Positions 16,546 through 24,894 of a stretch of DNA of 64,000 nucleotides are shown one piece after another. Position numbers and translations under genes: made by a program. Under the pieces are notes generated by a model. The model was not told the DNA's origin. It saw only the letters and a list, made by a program, of their open reading frames with translations, and made no database searches. This DNA comes from JAOBAU01 sp034667465 (GTDB taxonomy: Bacteria; Acidobacteriota; Thermoanaerobaculia; Gp7-AA8). The stretch lies in NCBI GenBank assembly GCA_034667465.1, contig JAXDJV010000013.1, positions 1 through 64,000 on the forward strand, read 5' to 3'. Within the stretch, counting starts at the first letter, position 1; each line of letters begins with the position of its first letter.

Positions 16546-17180
16546 TACGGCGCGACCTTCGCGTCGCTCGCCACCAGTTCGAGGTGCTCGATCTCGAGCT
16601 TCTGTCCCGGCCGTTCGACGACGACATGCACCGGCGGAAACCGCGGCGGGTCGTACGTGATGACGACATCGTCAACGCTCGCACTCGCCATTCCGGCCGG
16701 CGTCGTGACGAACTTTCCCGCGGATGCAGACGGCGGCAGGCCGATGATCAGCAGTGCAAGCTCCGCCGGCGTCAGCGACGGCGCGAAGAAGCCGAACGTC
16801 TTCGCCAGCTCGGCGGCAGAACCTTCCTGCTTTTTCCGTTCGAGGTCGTTGTACAGCGTGACGCGATCGCCATCCGCGTAGAGACGCATCGCGCTCGTAT
16901 TCACCGGCGTGTACGCGGTCAGCAGCATCCGGCCGTTCGCATCGACCTGCAGCTGTGCGCGGAACGACTGCGACTTTCCGTTCGACGTCGCCCGCACGCG
17001 CATGTAGCTGCGCGCTCCGGCGAACGCAGCGCGACGCGCGAGCAGTTCGCGCATCGCGTCGTCGTTCGTCGTCGCGGTGAGCGCGGACAACGGCGCTTCC
17101 TGCGCGCCGGCGGGCGGGCGTCCGGAGCGGCACGCCGCGGCAAACGCCAGCGCGCAGAGGACGGCGAATCGCAACTTCAT
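16545..17180 (-). CDS. Lipoprotein, likely LolB-type (DUF4292-like)
   Basis: 211 residues with a lipoprotein signal and lipobox (LAFAAAC, Cys 17). The mature part is a beta-rich domain (SYMRVRATSNGKSQSFRAQL, GRMLLTAYTPVNTSAMRLYA) like the DUF4292/LolB fold, which carries lipid moieties of lipoproteins to the outer membrane. It lies between a TPR gene and ispE, as lolB does in proteobacteria. It overlaps both neighbours by 4 bp and 1 bp. LolB function is inferred from fold-like pattern and synteny, not from direct similarity. Confidence 0.72.
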   Translation of the reverse strand: MKLRFAVLCALAFAAACRSGRPPAGAQEAPLSALTATTNDDAMRELLARRAAFAGARSYMRVRATSNGKSQSFRAQLQVDANGRMLLTAYTPVNTSAMRLYADGDRVTLYNDLERKKQEGSAAELAKTFGFFAPSLTPAELALLIIGLPPSASAGKFVTTPAGMASASVDDVVITYDPPRFPPVHVVVERPGQKLEIEHLELVASDAKVAP

Positions 17181-19090
17181 TGACGCTGCGCCGTCTGCTG
17201 CTTCTCGACGTCGGCGATCTTCGACTTCAGTTTCGCCTCATCTTTCGGCTCGGGTCCGAGCGACAACGCCATTCGATAGATCGACAGCGCGCGGTTGTAA
17301 TCGCCGCGCTTCACGAGCACGTCGCCGAGGTGCTCGTGTACGGTTGCATCGCGCGGCAGAAGCTTCGTTGCGTCGGTCAGATACTTTTCGGCGAGATCGA
17401 GTTTTCCCTGCCGGTAATAAACCCACCCGAGCGAATCGATGAACGCGCCGTTGCGCGGTTCCTGACTCACTGCACGATTGAGCATTTCCGCGGCGCGCTC
17501 GAGATTCGTCCCCGACTCGGCCCACATGTAGCCGAGGTAGTTGAGCGTCGCTGCGTGCTCGGGATGCTTCGCGAGGATCTGCTGAAACGACTGTTCGGCG
17601 TTCGTCCGATCGCCGCTGCGCTCGTACGCGGAGCCGAGCTCGAACTGCAGATCGACGTCGTCAGGCTTCGACTTCAGCGCTTCCTTCACGATCGCGAGCG
17701 CCGTCGGGTAATCCTCGAGCGCCACATACGCCTCGGCTGCGGCGATGACGTTCCGCGGTCCGAACTTCGTCTGCGTCGCGGCGGCGACGCGCGCGCGATC
17801 TTTGTCGCCGGAGCGCGACAACATTTCGATGTAGCGCGCGTTCAGCCACGGCTCGGACGAGAACTTGTCGACGAGCGGCTGGAGCAGCGTGACCGCATCG
17901 GCGTAGCGCTTCTGTTTGCGCAGCGCGTCGACGGCGATGTTGATCGCCTGGTTGTTCAGCTTGTCGCGAAAAACGACAATCGGCTTCGCGATATCGAGCG
18001 CGCCGGCGAAGTTGTCCTTCTGCAGTTCGATGTACGCAAGCTGCGTCTTCGCGACGATCTGCACGCCTTCCGGAACGTCTTTGACTGCGAGCAGCGTGTT
18101 GAGCGATTTCGTTGCATCCGCCCACTTCTTCTGCCCCATCTGCGACATTGCGAAGCTGAGCAGCACTTCCGCATCCTCAGGACTCTTCTCGAGGATCTGG
18201 CGATAAATCTTCTCGGCCTGCTCGTACTGTTCGAGATCGTTCAGCGCTTCGCCCATGTAGAAGAGCGAGCGTGAATCCTTCGGATCGGCATCGAGCAGCG
18301 TCTTGAAATTCGCGCGCGCCTTTTCGGACTGACCGGCGCGCAGCTGGAAGTACGCCTGCTGCCGCTGCAGATCGAGATTGGCCGGATCGTCATTGATGAG
18401 CGGCTGCAGCACGTCGGCCGCTTTCTGCCACTCGCTGCTCTGCTGATAGATCTCGACGAGTTGGAGGATCGCCGGACCGAACGTCGGATCGACGAGCACG
18501 GCGTGTTCGAGATACTGCTTCGATTCGTCGCCGCGGCCGAGCTTCGTCAGGACCTGCGCGTAGGTGTAATTGATACCGCGCTGATCGGGGACGCGCTCGA
18601 GCAGCGTGGCCAGCACGCGCTCCGCTTCGGCGTTGCGTCCGGTGCCGAGCTGAATCTGCGCGACCGCCATCCCGGTGGCGATGTCGTCGGGATTGACGCG
18701 GAACGCCGCCTGAAGATGCGTCAGCGCGTCATCGACCTTCGCGCGATCGTTGCCGGCTCGATCGAACAGCAATCGTCCGAGGATCCGTTGCGCGTCGTAG
18801 AAATCGGGATACTTCGTCGTGACGGAGCGCAGCTCTTTTTCCGCGGCGTCGACGCGTCCCGCATCGACGAGGATCATGGCGCGCTCATAGCGCAGCACGA
18901 GATCGTTCGGATTCTTCGCGATGACTTTGTCGATCAGAGTCAGCGCTTCGTCGTATCGCTGATCCTCGGCGGCGAGCTTCGCGATGATGAAGTCGTACGG
19001 TTCGGAGGGGAACTCCTGCGCCTTCGCACCGGCGGCGAAAGCGAACGCCGCGGCGACCAGCGCCAGCATCATTTTCATCTTGAGTTTCAT
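17177..19090 (-). CDS. Exported TPR-repeat protein
   Basis: 637 residues: a signal peptide (MMLALVAAAFAFAAGAKA) then more than ten tetratricopeptide repeats to the end, for example YPDFYDAQRILGRLLFDRAG and PDDVDLQFELGSAYERSGDR. It is probably a periplasmic or outer-membrane-side scaffold. I chose ATG 19090 over the longer frame because it gives a clean signal peptide. It overlaps the LolB-like gene by 4 bp and leads the operon to ispE. A TPR gene upstream of lolB-ispE also occurs in Pseudomonas, to my recollection. Confidence 0.88.
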   Translation of the reverse strand: MKLKMKMMLALVAAAFAFAAGAKAQEFPSEPYDFIIAKLAAEDQRYDEALTLIDKVIAKNPNDLVLRYERAMILVDAGRVDAAEKELRSVTTKYPDFYDAQRILGRLLFDRAGNDRAKVDDALTHLQAAFRVNPDDIATGMAVAQIQLGTGRNAEAERVLATLLERVPDQRGINYTYAQVLTKLGRGDESKQYLEHAVLVDPTFGPAILQLVEIYQQSSEWQKAADVLQPLINDDPANLDLQRQQAYFQLRAGQSEKARANFKTLLDADPKDSRSLFYMGEALNDLEQYEQAEKIYRQILEKSPEDAEVLLSFAMSQMGQKKWADATKSLNTLLAVKDVPEGVQIVAKTQLAYIELQKDNFAGALDIAKPIVVFRDKLNNQAINIAVDALRKQKRYADAVTLLQPLVDKFSSEPWLNARYIEMLSRSGDKDRARVAAATQTKFGPRNVIAAAEAYVALEDYPTALAIVKEALKSKPDDVDLQFELGSAYERSGDRTNAEQSFQQILAKHPEHAATLNYLGYMWAESGTNLERAAEMLNRAVSQEPRNGAFIDSLGWVYYRQGKLDLAEKYLTDATKLLPRDATVHEHLGDVLVKRGDYNRALSIYRMALSLGPEPKDEAKLKSKIADVEKQQTAQRQ

Positions 19091-19248
19091 CGTATCACCC
19101 GGTATCTGAACAACCTGGCGCTCGCGCCGCATTCTGTTCGACGTATCCGGCGCCAAATCGTCACACAGCCCGTTTCGTGCCATCCATCGGGTCATTTTCA
19201 CATCGGGCAACAGTTGCCGGGTGGATGTGCTAAAAGCCGTGTACCTGC

Positions 19249-20691
19249 ATGAGCCTCGACCGCCTCGAGATCACGCCGTTCGCCAGCATTGCCGCCGAGA
19301 TCCTCCAGCATCGGAGGACCGGTGTGCTGACGATCGTCCGGCCGCCGCTGCGAAAAGAGCTCTACTGGTCGCAGGGCGAGCTCGTCCTATCAGCATCGGC
19401 AGCACCGGAGGATTCCCTTCCCGACTTCCTCGTCCGGCGCGGCATCATCACTCCGCATCAGGCGATGACGATCGGTCAGCAACCGCCGACCGAAGCGGCC
19501 GCGGCGTTTCATGAAGCGGGCGTGCGCGATCTTTCGTCGCGCCAGACGCTGCTGCGTGAATGGCTGGCGTCGCAGTTCGTGCCGCTCTTCTCACTCGATG
19601 AAGGAACGGCCGCGTTCAGCGAGGACGCCGCCATCGATCCCGACAAGCGGGTCTTCCTGCAGTCGACGGCCGCGCTGGTGCTGGAAGGCATTCGCGCGAT
19701 CTCGAACGGACTCGTGCTGCGCCGCTCGCTCGGCGACATCAAGCGCGAGATTGCGCCGCCGCGTGAAAGCCGCTACTCGCTCGATACGATTCCGCTCAAC
19801 GAAACGGAGCGGCGCATCGCCGCATCGCTGGCGACGCCGCTGACGATCGAAACGTTCCTCAAGCAGTTCCCGAGCGATTCGCTCACCGCCGCGAAGGTCG
19901 TCATCGGAATGCTGACGCTCGGCCTTTTCGAGATCGTCGATCGCGAGGCGCGGCAGGCGCAGGACATGACCGATGCCGCTTCGATGCAGCGCGATCTCGA
20001 GCTGCTCGCAGCGATCGGTTCCGAAGATCAGCGTTCTTTGCGCGCCATCGGTTTTTCGCGTCAGCTCGAATCGACGGATCACTATCACCTGCTCGATCTG
20101 CCGCGCGCCGCGACGCGCGCACAGATCGCGTCGCAGGGCGAGCTGCTGAAGAAACGTTACGACCCGGCGACGTATCCGCCTGCGGCGCGGCCGGCGGTCG
20201 AAGCGATCGTTCGCCGCATCGACGAAGCGGTTACGATCCTCCGCGATCCGGTGAAACGGCAGACGTACGACAAGGTCGGGACAGCGCAGGCCGAAGGAGC
20301 GAGCGGCGATCTGCAACAGCGTGCGACGCAGCGCTCGATCGCGGAACAGAACTTCGCGCGTGCGAAGGAACTGGCGGTCGAAGGCGATTACTACGGCGCA
20401 ATCATCCTCCTGAAACAGGCGGTGAAGTTCGCACCCGATCATTCCGAGGCGTGGTTCCTGCTCGGAAGTTGCCAGGATCGAAATCCGAACTGGCGGCGCG
20501 AAGCGGCCGAAAGCATGCAGCATGTTCTCTCGATCGATCCGAACCATGTCGACGCGATGATCGCCCTCGGCGACATCTATCGCAGCGAAGGATTAACGTC
20601 GCGCGCGCAGAGCTGCTACGACGACGTGCTGAAAATCGCGCCGGAGAACCAACAGGCGAAATCGCGGCTGCAGCTGATTAAAAAGCGTTAG
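19249..20691 (+). CDS. DUF4388 / J-like / TPR protein
   Basis: 480 residues with three parts. Residues 1-130 resemble the DUF4388 (PATAN-like) domain (RRTGVLTIVRPPLRKELYWS, GELVLSASAAPEDSL). Residues 275-345 resemble a J-domain (YHLLDLPRAATRAQIASQGE through ILRDPVKRQTYDKVG). Residues 360-480 are TPR repeats. The HPD tripeptide that J-domains need to stimulate DnaK is absent, with RYDP in its place, so it is unlikely to be a canonical co-chaperone. Cytoplasmic, with no signal peptide. Similar mixtures occur in myxobacterial and acidobacterial regulatory proteins. Divergent from the TPR operon. Confidence 0.75.
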   Translation: MSLDRLEITPFASIAAEILQHRRTGVLTIVRPPLRKELYWSQGELVLSASAAPEDSLPDFLVRRGIITPHQAMTIGQQPPTEAAAAFHEAGVRDLSSRQTLLREWLASQFVPLFSLDEGTAAFSEDAAIDPDKRVFLQSTAALVLEGIRAISNGLVLRRSLGDIKREIAPPRESRYSLDTIPLNETERRIAASLATPLTIETFLKQFPSDSLTAAKVVIGMLTLGLFEIVDREARQAQDMTDAASMQRDLELLAAIGSEDQRSLRAIGFSRQLESTDHYHLLDLPRAATRAQIASQGELLKKRYDPATYPPAARPAVEAIVRRIDEAVTILRDPVKRQTYDKVGTAQAEGASGDLQQRATQRSIAEQNFARAKELAVEGDYYGAIILLKQAVKFAPDHSEAWFLLGSCQDRNPNWRREAAESMQHVLSIDPNHVDAMIALGDIYRSEGLTSRAQSCYDDVLKIAPENQQAKSRLQLIKKR

Positions 20692-20747
20692 CCCCTCCCG
20701 AAACCTCTGACTGCCGTTGCGCGTCTGCGGAGATAAGGAGAAAACAA

Positions 20748-21377
20748 ATGCGAATTCCTGTTGCCGCAATGCTTCTGTTGTGCGCCACGGCGGCCGTGGC
20801 TCAAGACAAGGGACCCGGCAGTGATCTTTTCGACGCGGCGCTGCAGGAAGTAACCTGGCACGTCCACGGCCTTGGTGGCAACCTGCCGAACAGAGATGAC
20901 ATGCGTCGGTACGCCATCTCGAGCGCGACTGTGATCGGCGCGGAGCGAGCCTTCAGCAAAGCTGCGTCCAGACTTTATGACGCTGCGACTGCCGACGAAA
21001 TCGTTGCGTCGTACCGGGCGGTAAATCGCGCGTCAATGCGGATTGATGCAGCGAGCGTCAACGGCGCGCGAGTGCTTTCGTTTGATGAGTTCGCAACGGG
21101 TACGGCGACTTATGACTGGGAGCGACTGAATCAAAAGTATCCCGATATCAAAGCGATTTTTCGGATCTCCCAACCGGCAACCGCCGGCTATTACGCACTC
21201 GTTTATGTCGAGATCATCGTGCCCGCAGGTCCGGAGTGGGCAAATTTCCTTGAGCTCCGGAGGAAGGCAGACGGATCGTCGTGGGAGCTTGCGCGTGGAA
21301 TCGTCGGCCTGCCTTCTCCGGAAGCGAGCTTCGTTGCAGCAGGATGCGAACACCAAACGCTCGCGCCGCCGGACTGA
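20748..21377 (+). CDS. Exported protein of unknown function
   Basis: 209 residues with a signal peptide (MRIPVAAMLLLCATAAVAQ) and no recognised domain. A strong AAGGAG ribosome site stands 8 nt before the ATG. Codon use and GC look lower than in neighbours (more A/T in third positions), which may mark acquired DNA. It lies next to a decayed antitoxin fragment. Mature protein has a single Cys near the C-terminus (AAGCEHQ). Confidence 0.7.
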   Translation: MRIPVAAMLLLCATAAVAQDKGPGSDLFDAALQEVTWHVHGLGGNLPNRDDMRRYAISSATVIGAERAFSKAASRLYDAATADEIVASYRAVNRASMRIDAASVNGARVLSFDEFATGTATYDWERLNQKYPDIKAIFRISQPATAGYYALVYVEIIVPAGPEWANFLELRRKADGSSWELARGIVGLPSPEASFVAAGCEHQTLAPPD

Positions 21378-21436
21378 TCACCGCGCCCATCAATGAGGTT
21401 CAAGGCTTGTTCCGAACGTATACTCCTGCGATATAC

Positions 21437-21614
21437 ATGACGCGTGGCGAAGCTCGACTGCGCCTGCCCGAGTCAATGATCGGAGCTCAAACTGCTCGCC
21501 AATCAGCGAGATGTCCCGTACCAGTCTTTGCTCAAGGTTTTTCTGGCCGAAAAAATCAAAGAGGAGCGGAGCGGCAAACCTGTCAGACCGCCGCGTCGCG
21601 AGTCGCGAAGCTGA
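21437..21614 (+). pseudogene. Remnant of a CopG/BrnA-type antitoxin
   Basis: In frame from 21437 the DNA reads TRGEARLRLPESMI, then a one-base shift and the frame starting at 21480 continues SELKLLANQRDVPYQSLLKV and FLAEKIKEER. Joined, this is the ribbon-helix-helix C-terminus of BrnA/CopG-like antitoxins (RLRLPES followed by a helix with VPYQSLLK). The frameshift and absent N-terminus show it is broken. No partner toxin gene is visible. This 240-bp gap holds nothing else I recognise. Confidence 0.5.
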
Positions 21615-21619
21615 CAGGC

Positions 21620-23800
21620 TCACCGCCGCGGCACCACCGCATACGACACGCGCGTCGAGCCGCCGTACACCTCACCCGGAACCGAATGATGGAACGCGAC
21701 GAGTGCGCCGATGCCGCGCGTAGTGGCATCGGCGAACGTCCGTCCGCTTCCGGTCGTGTCGGCGATGAGGAAACGCTCCAGCTGCAGCTGTGAATCGAGC
21801 AGGTAGCCTTCGATCGCTTCCTTTCGCGCGACAACGATCAGCGGACGATTGCCGAGCATCGTCAGTGAAATCGGTGCTTCCGTTGGCGTGATGCCAAGGC
21901 TGACGGCGGCGGTATCGATCGGCTGACCGTCGCGGGTGAAACGTCGCGCCATGATTGAAATGTTGGACCACGCGACGAGATATTCGCTACCGGTCCAGAT
22001 CACGTCTGGATTCACGCCGTTGTCGCTTGCGACGCTGCGCGGCGCATCGAGCGCGCGGCCGTGCGCATCGATTCGCATCATCAGCGTTCGCGGCGGGAAG
22101 CACTCCGGGATGACTCCGCACGGTGCGCCGATCTGCCAGACGAGAAGACCTTCGCTTCCGCTCCAGGCGACTTTCGGTACCGGCGCACCGGAGAAGGCAT
22201 AGCCGCTCGGCGTTACAGGCACGAGAATCTCGCCGTTCAATCCGCCGAAACGCGCCGTGCGATGACGCATCCCTGCGCTGGCGGCGAGGATCGGCGTGCC
22301 GTTCGCGTCGAAGCGCGCTACGCGCAACTCTCCGTAAACGGCAGTGTAGATGACGAGGAACTCGCTGCCGCTCCATGTCACTTTGTAGCCGCGCGGGTAG
22401 TACGAGAGATTGGCGATGACATGCGCTTCCGGCTGCTCGATCGAAGTGCTGTCGACGACGCGTCCCGCTTTCAGCAGACCGCCGTCGGTCCAGACGGCCA
22501 GGTAATCAACGCCGTCGGTTGCGAGACGAACGCTGCGCGGCGAAACGTGCGGCGGAAAACGAAGCTCGCCGGCGATGGAACCGTTCGCGTCGAGACGAAC
22601 GCCGCGAAGCTTCGATGGCTGCACGTCAATCCACGCGATCGCATCGCCGGCGACGGCCGGCAATTCCTGCGCGATCGTCGCGCCGGACACGAGTTGCTCG
22701 CTGCTCCATTGCGGCGCGTTGCAGCCGATCGGCGCAATCGCCGAATAGAGATCATTGCGCCGCCTCTCTCCCGATCCATCCTTCACGTCATCGCTGCGGA
22801 CGCGAAGGAGCGATGCTCCGTCAGTCGCGAATGAACGTGCTCGCGCCAGTTCGAACGGCGTGGCGTCGCAGCCGATGATCGTGCCGAACTTCGAAGTCTC
22901 GCCACCCCAGGTAACCAGCGTCATGTCGCGGCGGATTTGAATCGTATCGACGGCCAGCGTTGTGCCCGTCGTTACGCGCGCGAGCAGGCGCGGCGTTTCG
23001 ACGCTGCTCGCATCGCGACTCACGCGCGTAGTCATGATGCGGCGCTCCACAATCGGAGACGTCGCCCTGCTGTCAGCCTCGATCCACGCGACGAGATAGT
23101 CGCTGCCGGTCCAGACGACAGAAACCGAAACGATGACGAGCGGTCGCAATCCGTCGACGAGCACGACACCGCTCCGCTTCTGAGTGCCATCGCCGCCGAT
23201 GAACTCGGCCGTGAGCTTGCTGCGATCGACGTCGTACTCAAAGCTTTCGTGAACCGCGAGGTAGTCGCTGCCGTCGCTCGCGTTATCGAACGCGATGCCG
23301 AAGCGGTCCACATCGAACGCACCGAGCGGCTTGAGCGAGAGATCAGTCACGATCGCCGACTCGTTGCCGATCGTGTTGTGAATCAGCCAGCCGCGATCGC
23401 TGCGTGTCAGACGGGGATCGTAGAGCGACGGGATGGCGATGCTGCGGGCGGCGCCGAGCGTTCCTTCCGGCGACACGTGAACGACCGTCACTGCGTGCGC
23501 GTCCGACAACGAAATGCTCCAGCCATCAGGCTCGGCAAAGACCCGGGACGTTCCGTAACCGCTGGCCACATTGCAGGGCCGGATCACGAAGCCTTTCGGA
23601 TCGAGGATCTGTCCGTTGCGATCGAAGCGTGCGCCGTAAACCGTTCGCCCTTCGTTGTCGTCGCAGTCGCGACGGTCCTGCCAGACCGCGAGATATCGAT
23701 CGCCGGAAAATGCGATCTCCGGCTGCGTTCGGTAGCGCGCGGCGGGCGCCGGCTGCGGCGGCGAGACGAACAGCGAGAAAAGAAAAAGGAGCACGGGCAT
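21620..23800 (-). CDS. Secreted protein with W-G-x-Y-L-x-W repeats (beta-propeller-like)
   Basis: 726 residues with a signal peptide (MPVLLFLFSLFVSPPQPAPA). The mature chain repeats a blade-like unit: GDRYLAVWQDRRD, WTGSDYLVAWIEAD, GVDYLAVWTDG, WSGSEFLVIY, WSGSEGLLVWQ, WTGSEYLVAWSN. Each is followed by strands and a DANG or similar turn, suggesting a beta-propeller of about six to eight blades. Extracellular or cell-surface; function unknown. A strong AAGGAG lies 5 nt before the ATG. It follows korB on the same strand (35 bp gap). The longer frame upstream is antisense shadow. Confidence 0.75.
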   Translation of the reverse strand: MPVLLFLFSLFVSPPQPAPAARYRTQPEIAFSGDRYLAVWQDRRDCDDNEGRTVYGARFDRNGQILDPKGFVIRPCNVASGYGTSRVFAEPDGWSISLSDAHAVTVVHVSPEGTLGAARSIAIPSLYDPRLTRSDRGWLIHNTIGNESAIVTDLSLKPLGAFDVDRFGIAFDNASDGSDYLAVHESFEYDVDRSKLTAEFIGGDGTQKRSGVVLVDGLRPLVIVSVSVVWTGSDYLVAWIEADSRATSPIVERRIMTTRVSRDASSVETPRLLARVTTGTTLAVDTIQIRRDMTLVTWGGETSKFGTIIGCDATPFELARARSFATDGASLLRVRSDDVKDGSGERRRNDLYSAIAPIGCNAPQWSSEQLVSGATIAQELPAVAGDAIAWIDVQPSKLRGVRLDANGSIAGELRFPPHVSPRSVRLATDGVDYLAVWTDGGLLKAGRVVDSTSIEQPEAHVIANLSYYPRGYKVTWSGSEFLVIYTAVYGELRVARFDANGTPILAASAGMRHRTARFGGLNGEILVPVTPSGYAFSGAPVPKVAWSGSEGLLVWQIGAPCGVIPECFPPRTLMMRIDAHGRALDAPRSVASDNGVNPDVIWTGSEYLVAWSNISIMARRFTRDGQPIDTAAVSLGITPTEAPISLTMLGNRPLIVVARKEAIEGYLLDSQLQLERFLIADTTGSGRTFADATTRGIGALVAFHHSVPGEVYGGSTRVSYAVVPRR

Positions 23801-23835
23801 CGTGCTCCTTTTACGGAGAAACGTCGTGAAGCGTC

Positions 23836-24891
23836 CTACATGAGATCGCGCATGATTTCGTCGAGCGCTTCGCGAGACGGGCGCGTCCGTTCCTGCGACA
23901 GCGACCAGAGCGGATCGTCGACCATGTTCAGCTGCTTGAGGAAGCTCTTCTTTTCCGGTTTCAGATAGACGAGGCCGGTCAGCATCTGGCCGGCGTCGAC
24001 GGCGCGATGCAGTCGCTGCAGCGCCTGAACGGCGTCGCCAGGGTCGTAATCCTCTTCGAGTTTTTTCAGGAGAATGCGCGAGCCGTCGTGCAGCTCCACT
24101 TCCTTCACCGTTCCCGGCTCGTACTCGACTTCGATCTGCTCGTACGACTGCACGAAGCCGATCTGCTGCAACAGCTCCTGATGTTCTTTCGCGTACTGAT
24201 AGCCCTTCGTCGAACCTTCGTGATTGTTGAAGGTGACGCATGGCGAGATGACGTCGATGACGGCTGTGCCATCGTGCGCGATCGCACCTTTCAGAATGTT
24301 GATCATCTGCTTCGGATCGCCGGCGAAGCCGCGCGCGACGTAACCGCATCCGAGCTCGACGGCGAGCGCGCAGAGATCCATCGGCGGCAGATCGTTGATC
24401 ACACCGGTCTTCAGCTTCGAACCTTCATCCGCCGTCGCCGAGAACTGGCCTTTGGTCAGTCCGTACACGCCGTTGTTCTCGATGATGTAGACGATCGGGA
24501 TGTTGCGCCGGACCATGTGCATGAACTGGCCGAGGCCGATCGATGCGGTGTCGCCGTCGCCGGAAACCCCGATGCCGACGAGCTGATGATTGGCGAGCAT
24601 CGCGCCGGTGGCAACGGCCGGCATGCGTCCGTGCACGCTGTTGAATCCGTGCGAGCGCGAAAGAAAATACGCCGGCGTTTTCGACGAGCAGCCGATGCCG
24701 CTGAACTTCGCGACCCGCTCCGGTTTCACGCTCATTTCGTAAAACGCGCGGATGATCTGATTGGAGATGGCGTCGTGGCCGCAGCCGGCGCAGAGCGTCG
24801 ACTTGCCGCCGGAGTAATCGGTCGCTTTCAGACCGACGCGATTCTCTTTCGGCGCTTCGGCGTTGCTTACTTTCAGTGTGCTGTCAGCCAT
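23836..24891 (-). CDS. korB: 2-oxoacid:ferredoxin oxidoreductase beta subunit
   Basis: 351 residues. This subunit binds thiamine diphosphate and a [4Fe-4S] cluster and, with KorA, oxidises 2-oxoglutarate (or a related 2-oxoacid) to the CoA ester while reducing ferredoxin. Seen: CAGCGHDAI (about residues 34-42), GIGCSSKTPAYF, the TPP motif GDGDTASIGLGQFMH followed by NNGVYGLTKGQ, and a late Cys in ISPCVTFN. KorB-type length and motifs favour 2-oxoglutarate over pyruvate. It starts 3 bp after the korA stop; the two form one operon. Confidence 0.9.
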   Translation of the reverse strand: MADSTLKVSNAEAPKENRVGLKATDYSGGKSTLCAGCGHDAISNQIIRAFYEMSVKPERVAKFSGIGCSSKTPAYFLSRSHGFNSVHGRMPAVATGAMLANHQLVGIGVSGDGDTASIGLGQFMHMVRRNIPIVYIIENNGVYGLTKGQFSATADEGSKLKTGVINDLPPMDLCALAVELGCGYVARGFAGDPKQMINILKGAIAHDGTAVIDVISPCVTFNNHEGSTKGYQYAKEHQELLQQIGFVQSYEQIEVEYEPGTVKEVELHDGSRILLKKLEEDYDPGDAVQALQRLHRAVDAGQMLTGLVYLKPEKKSFLKQLNMVDDPLWSLSQERTRPSREALDEIMRDLM

Positions 24892-24894
24892 CGG

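Noticed and set aside
21477..21479. In-frame TGA in the antitoxin fragment considered as selenocysteine
   Set aside because: The antitoxin family has no Sec, the adjoining frame explains the sequence by a one-base shift, and there is no SECIS-like hairpin.
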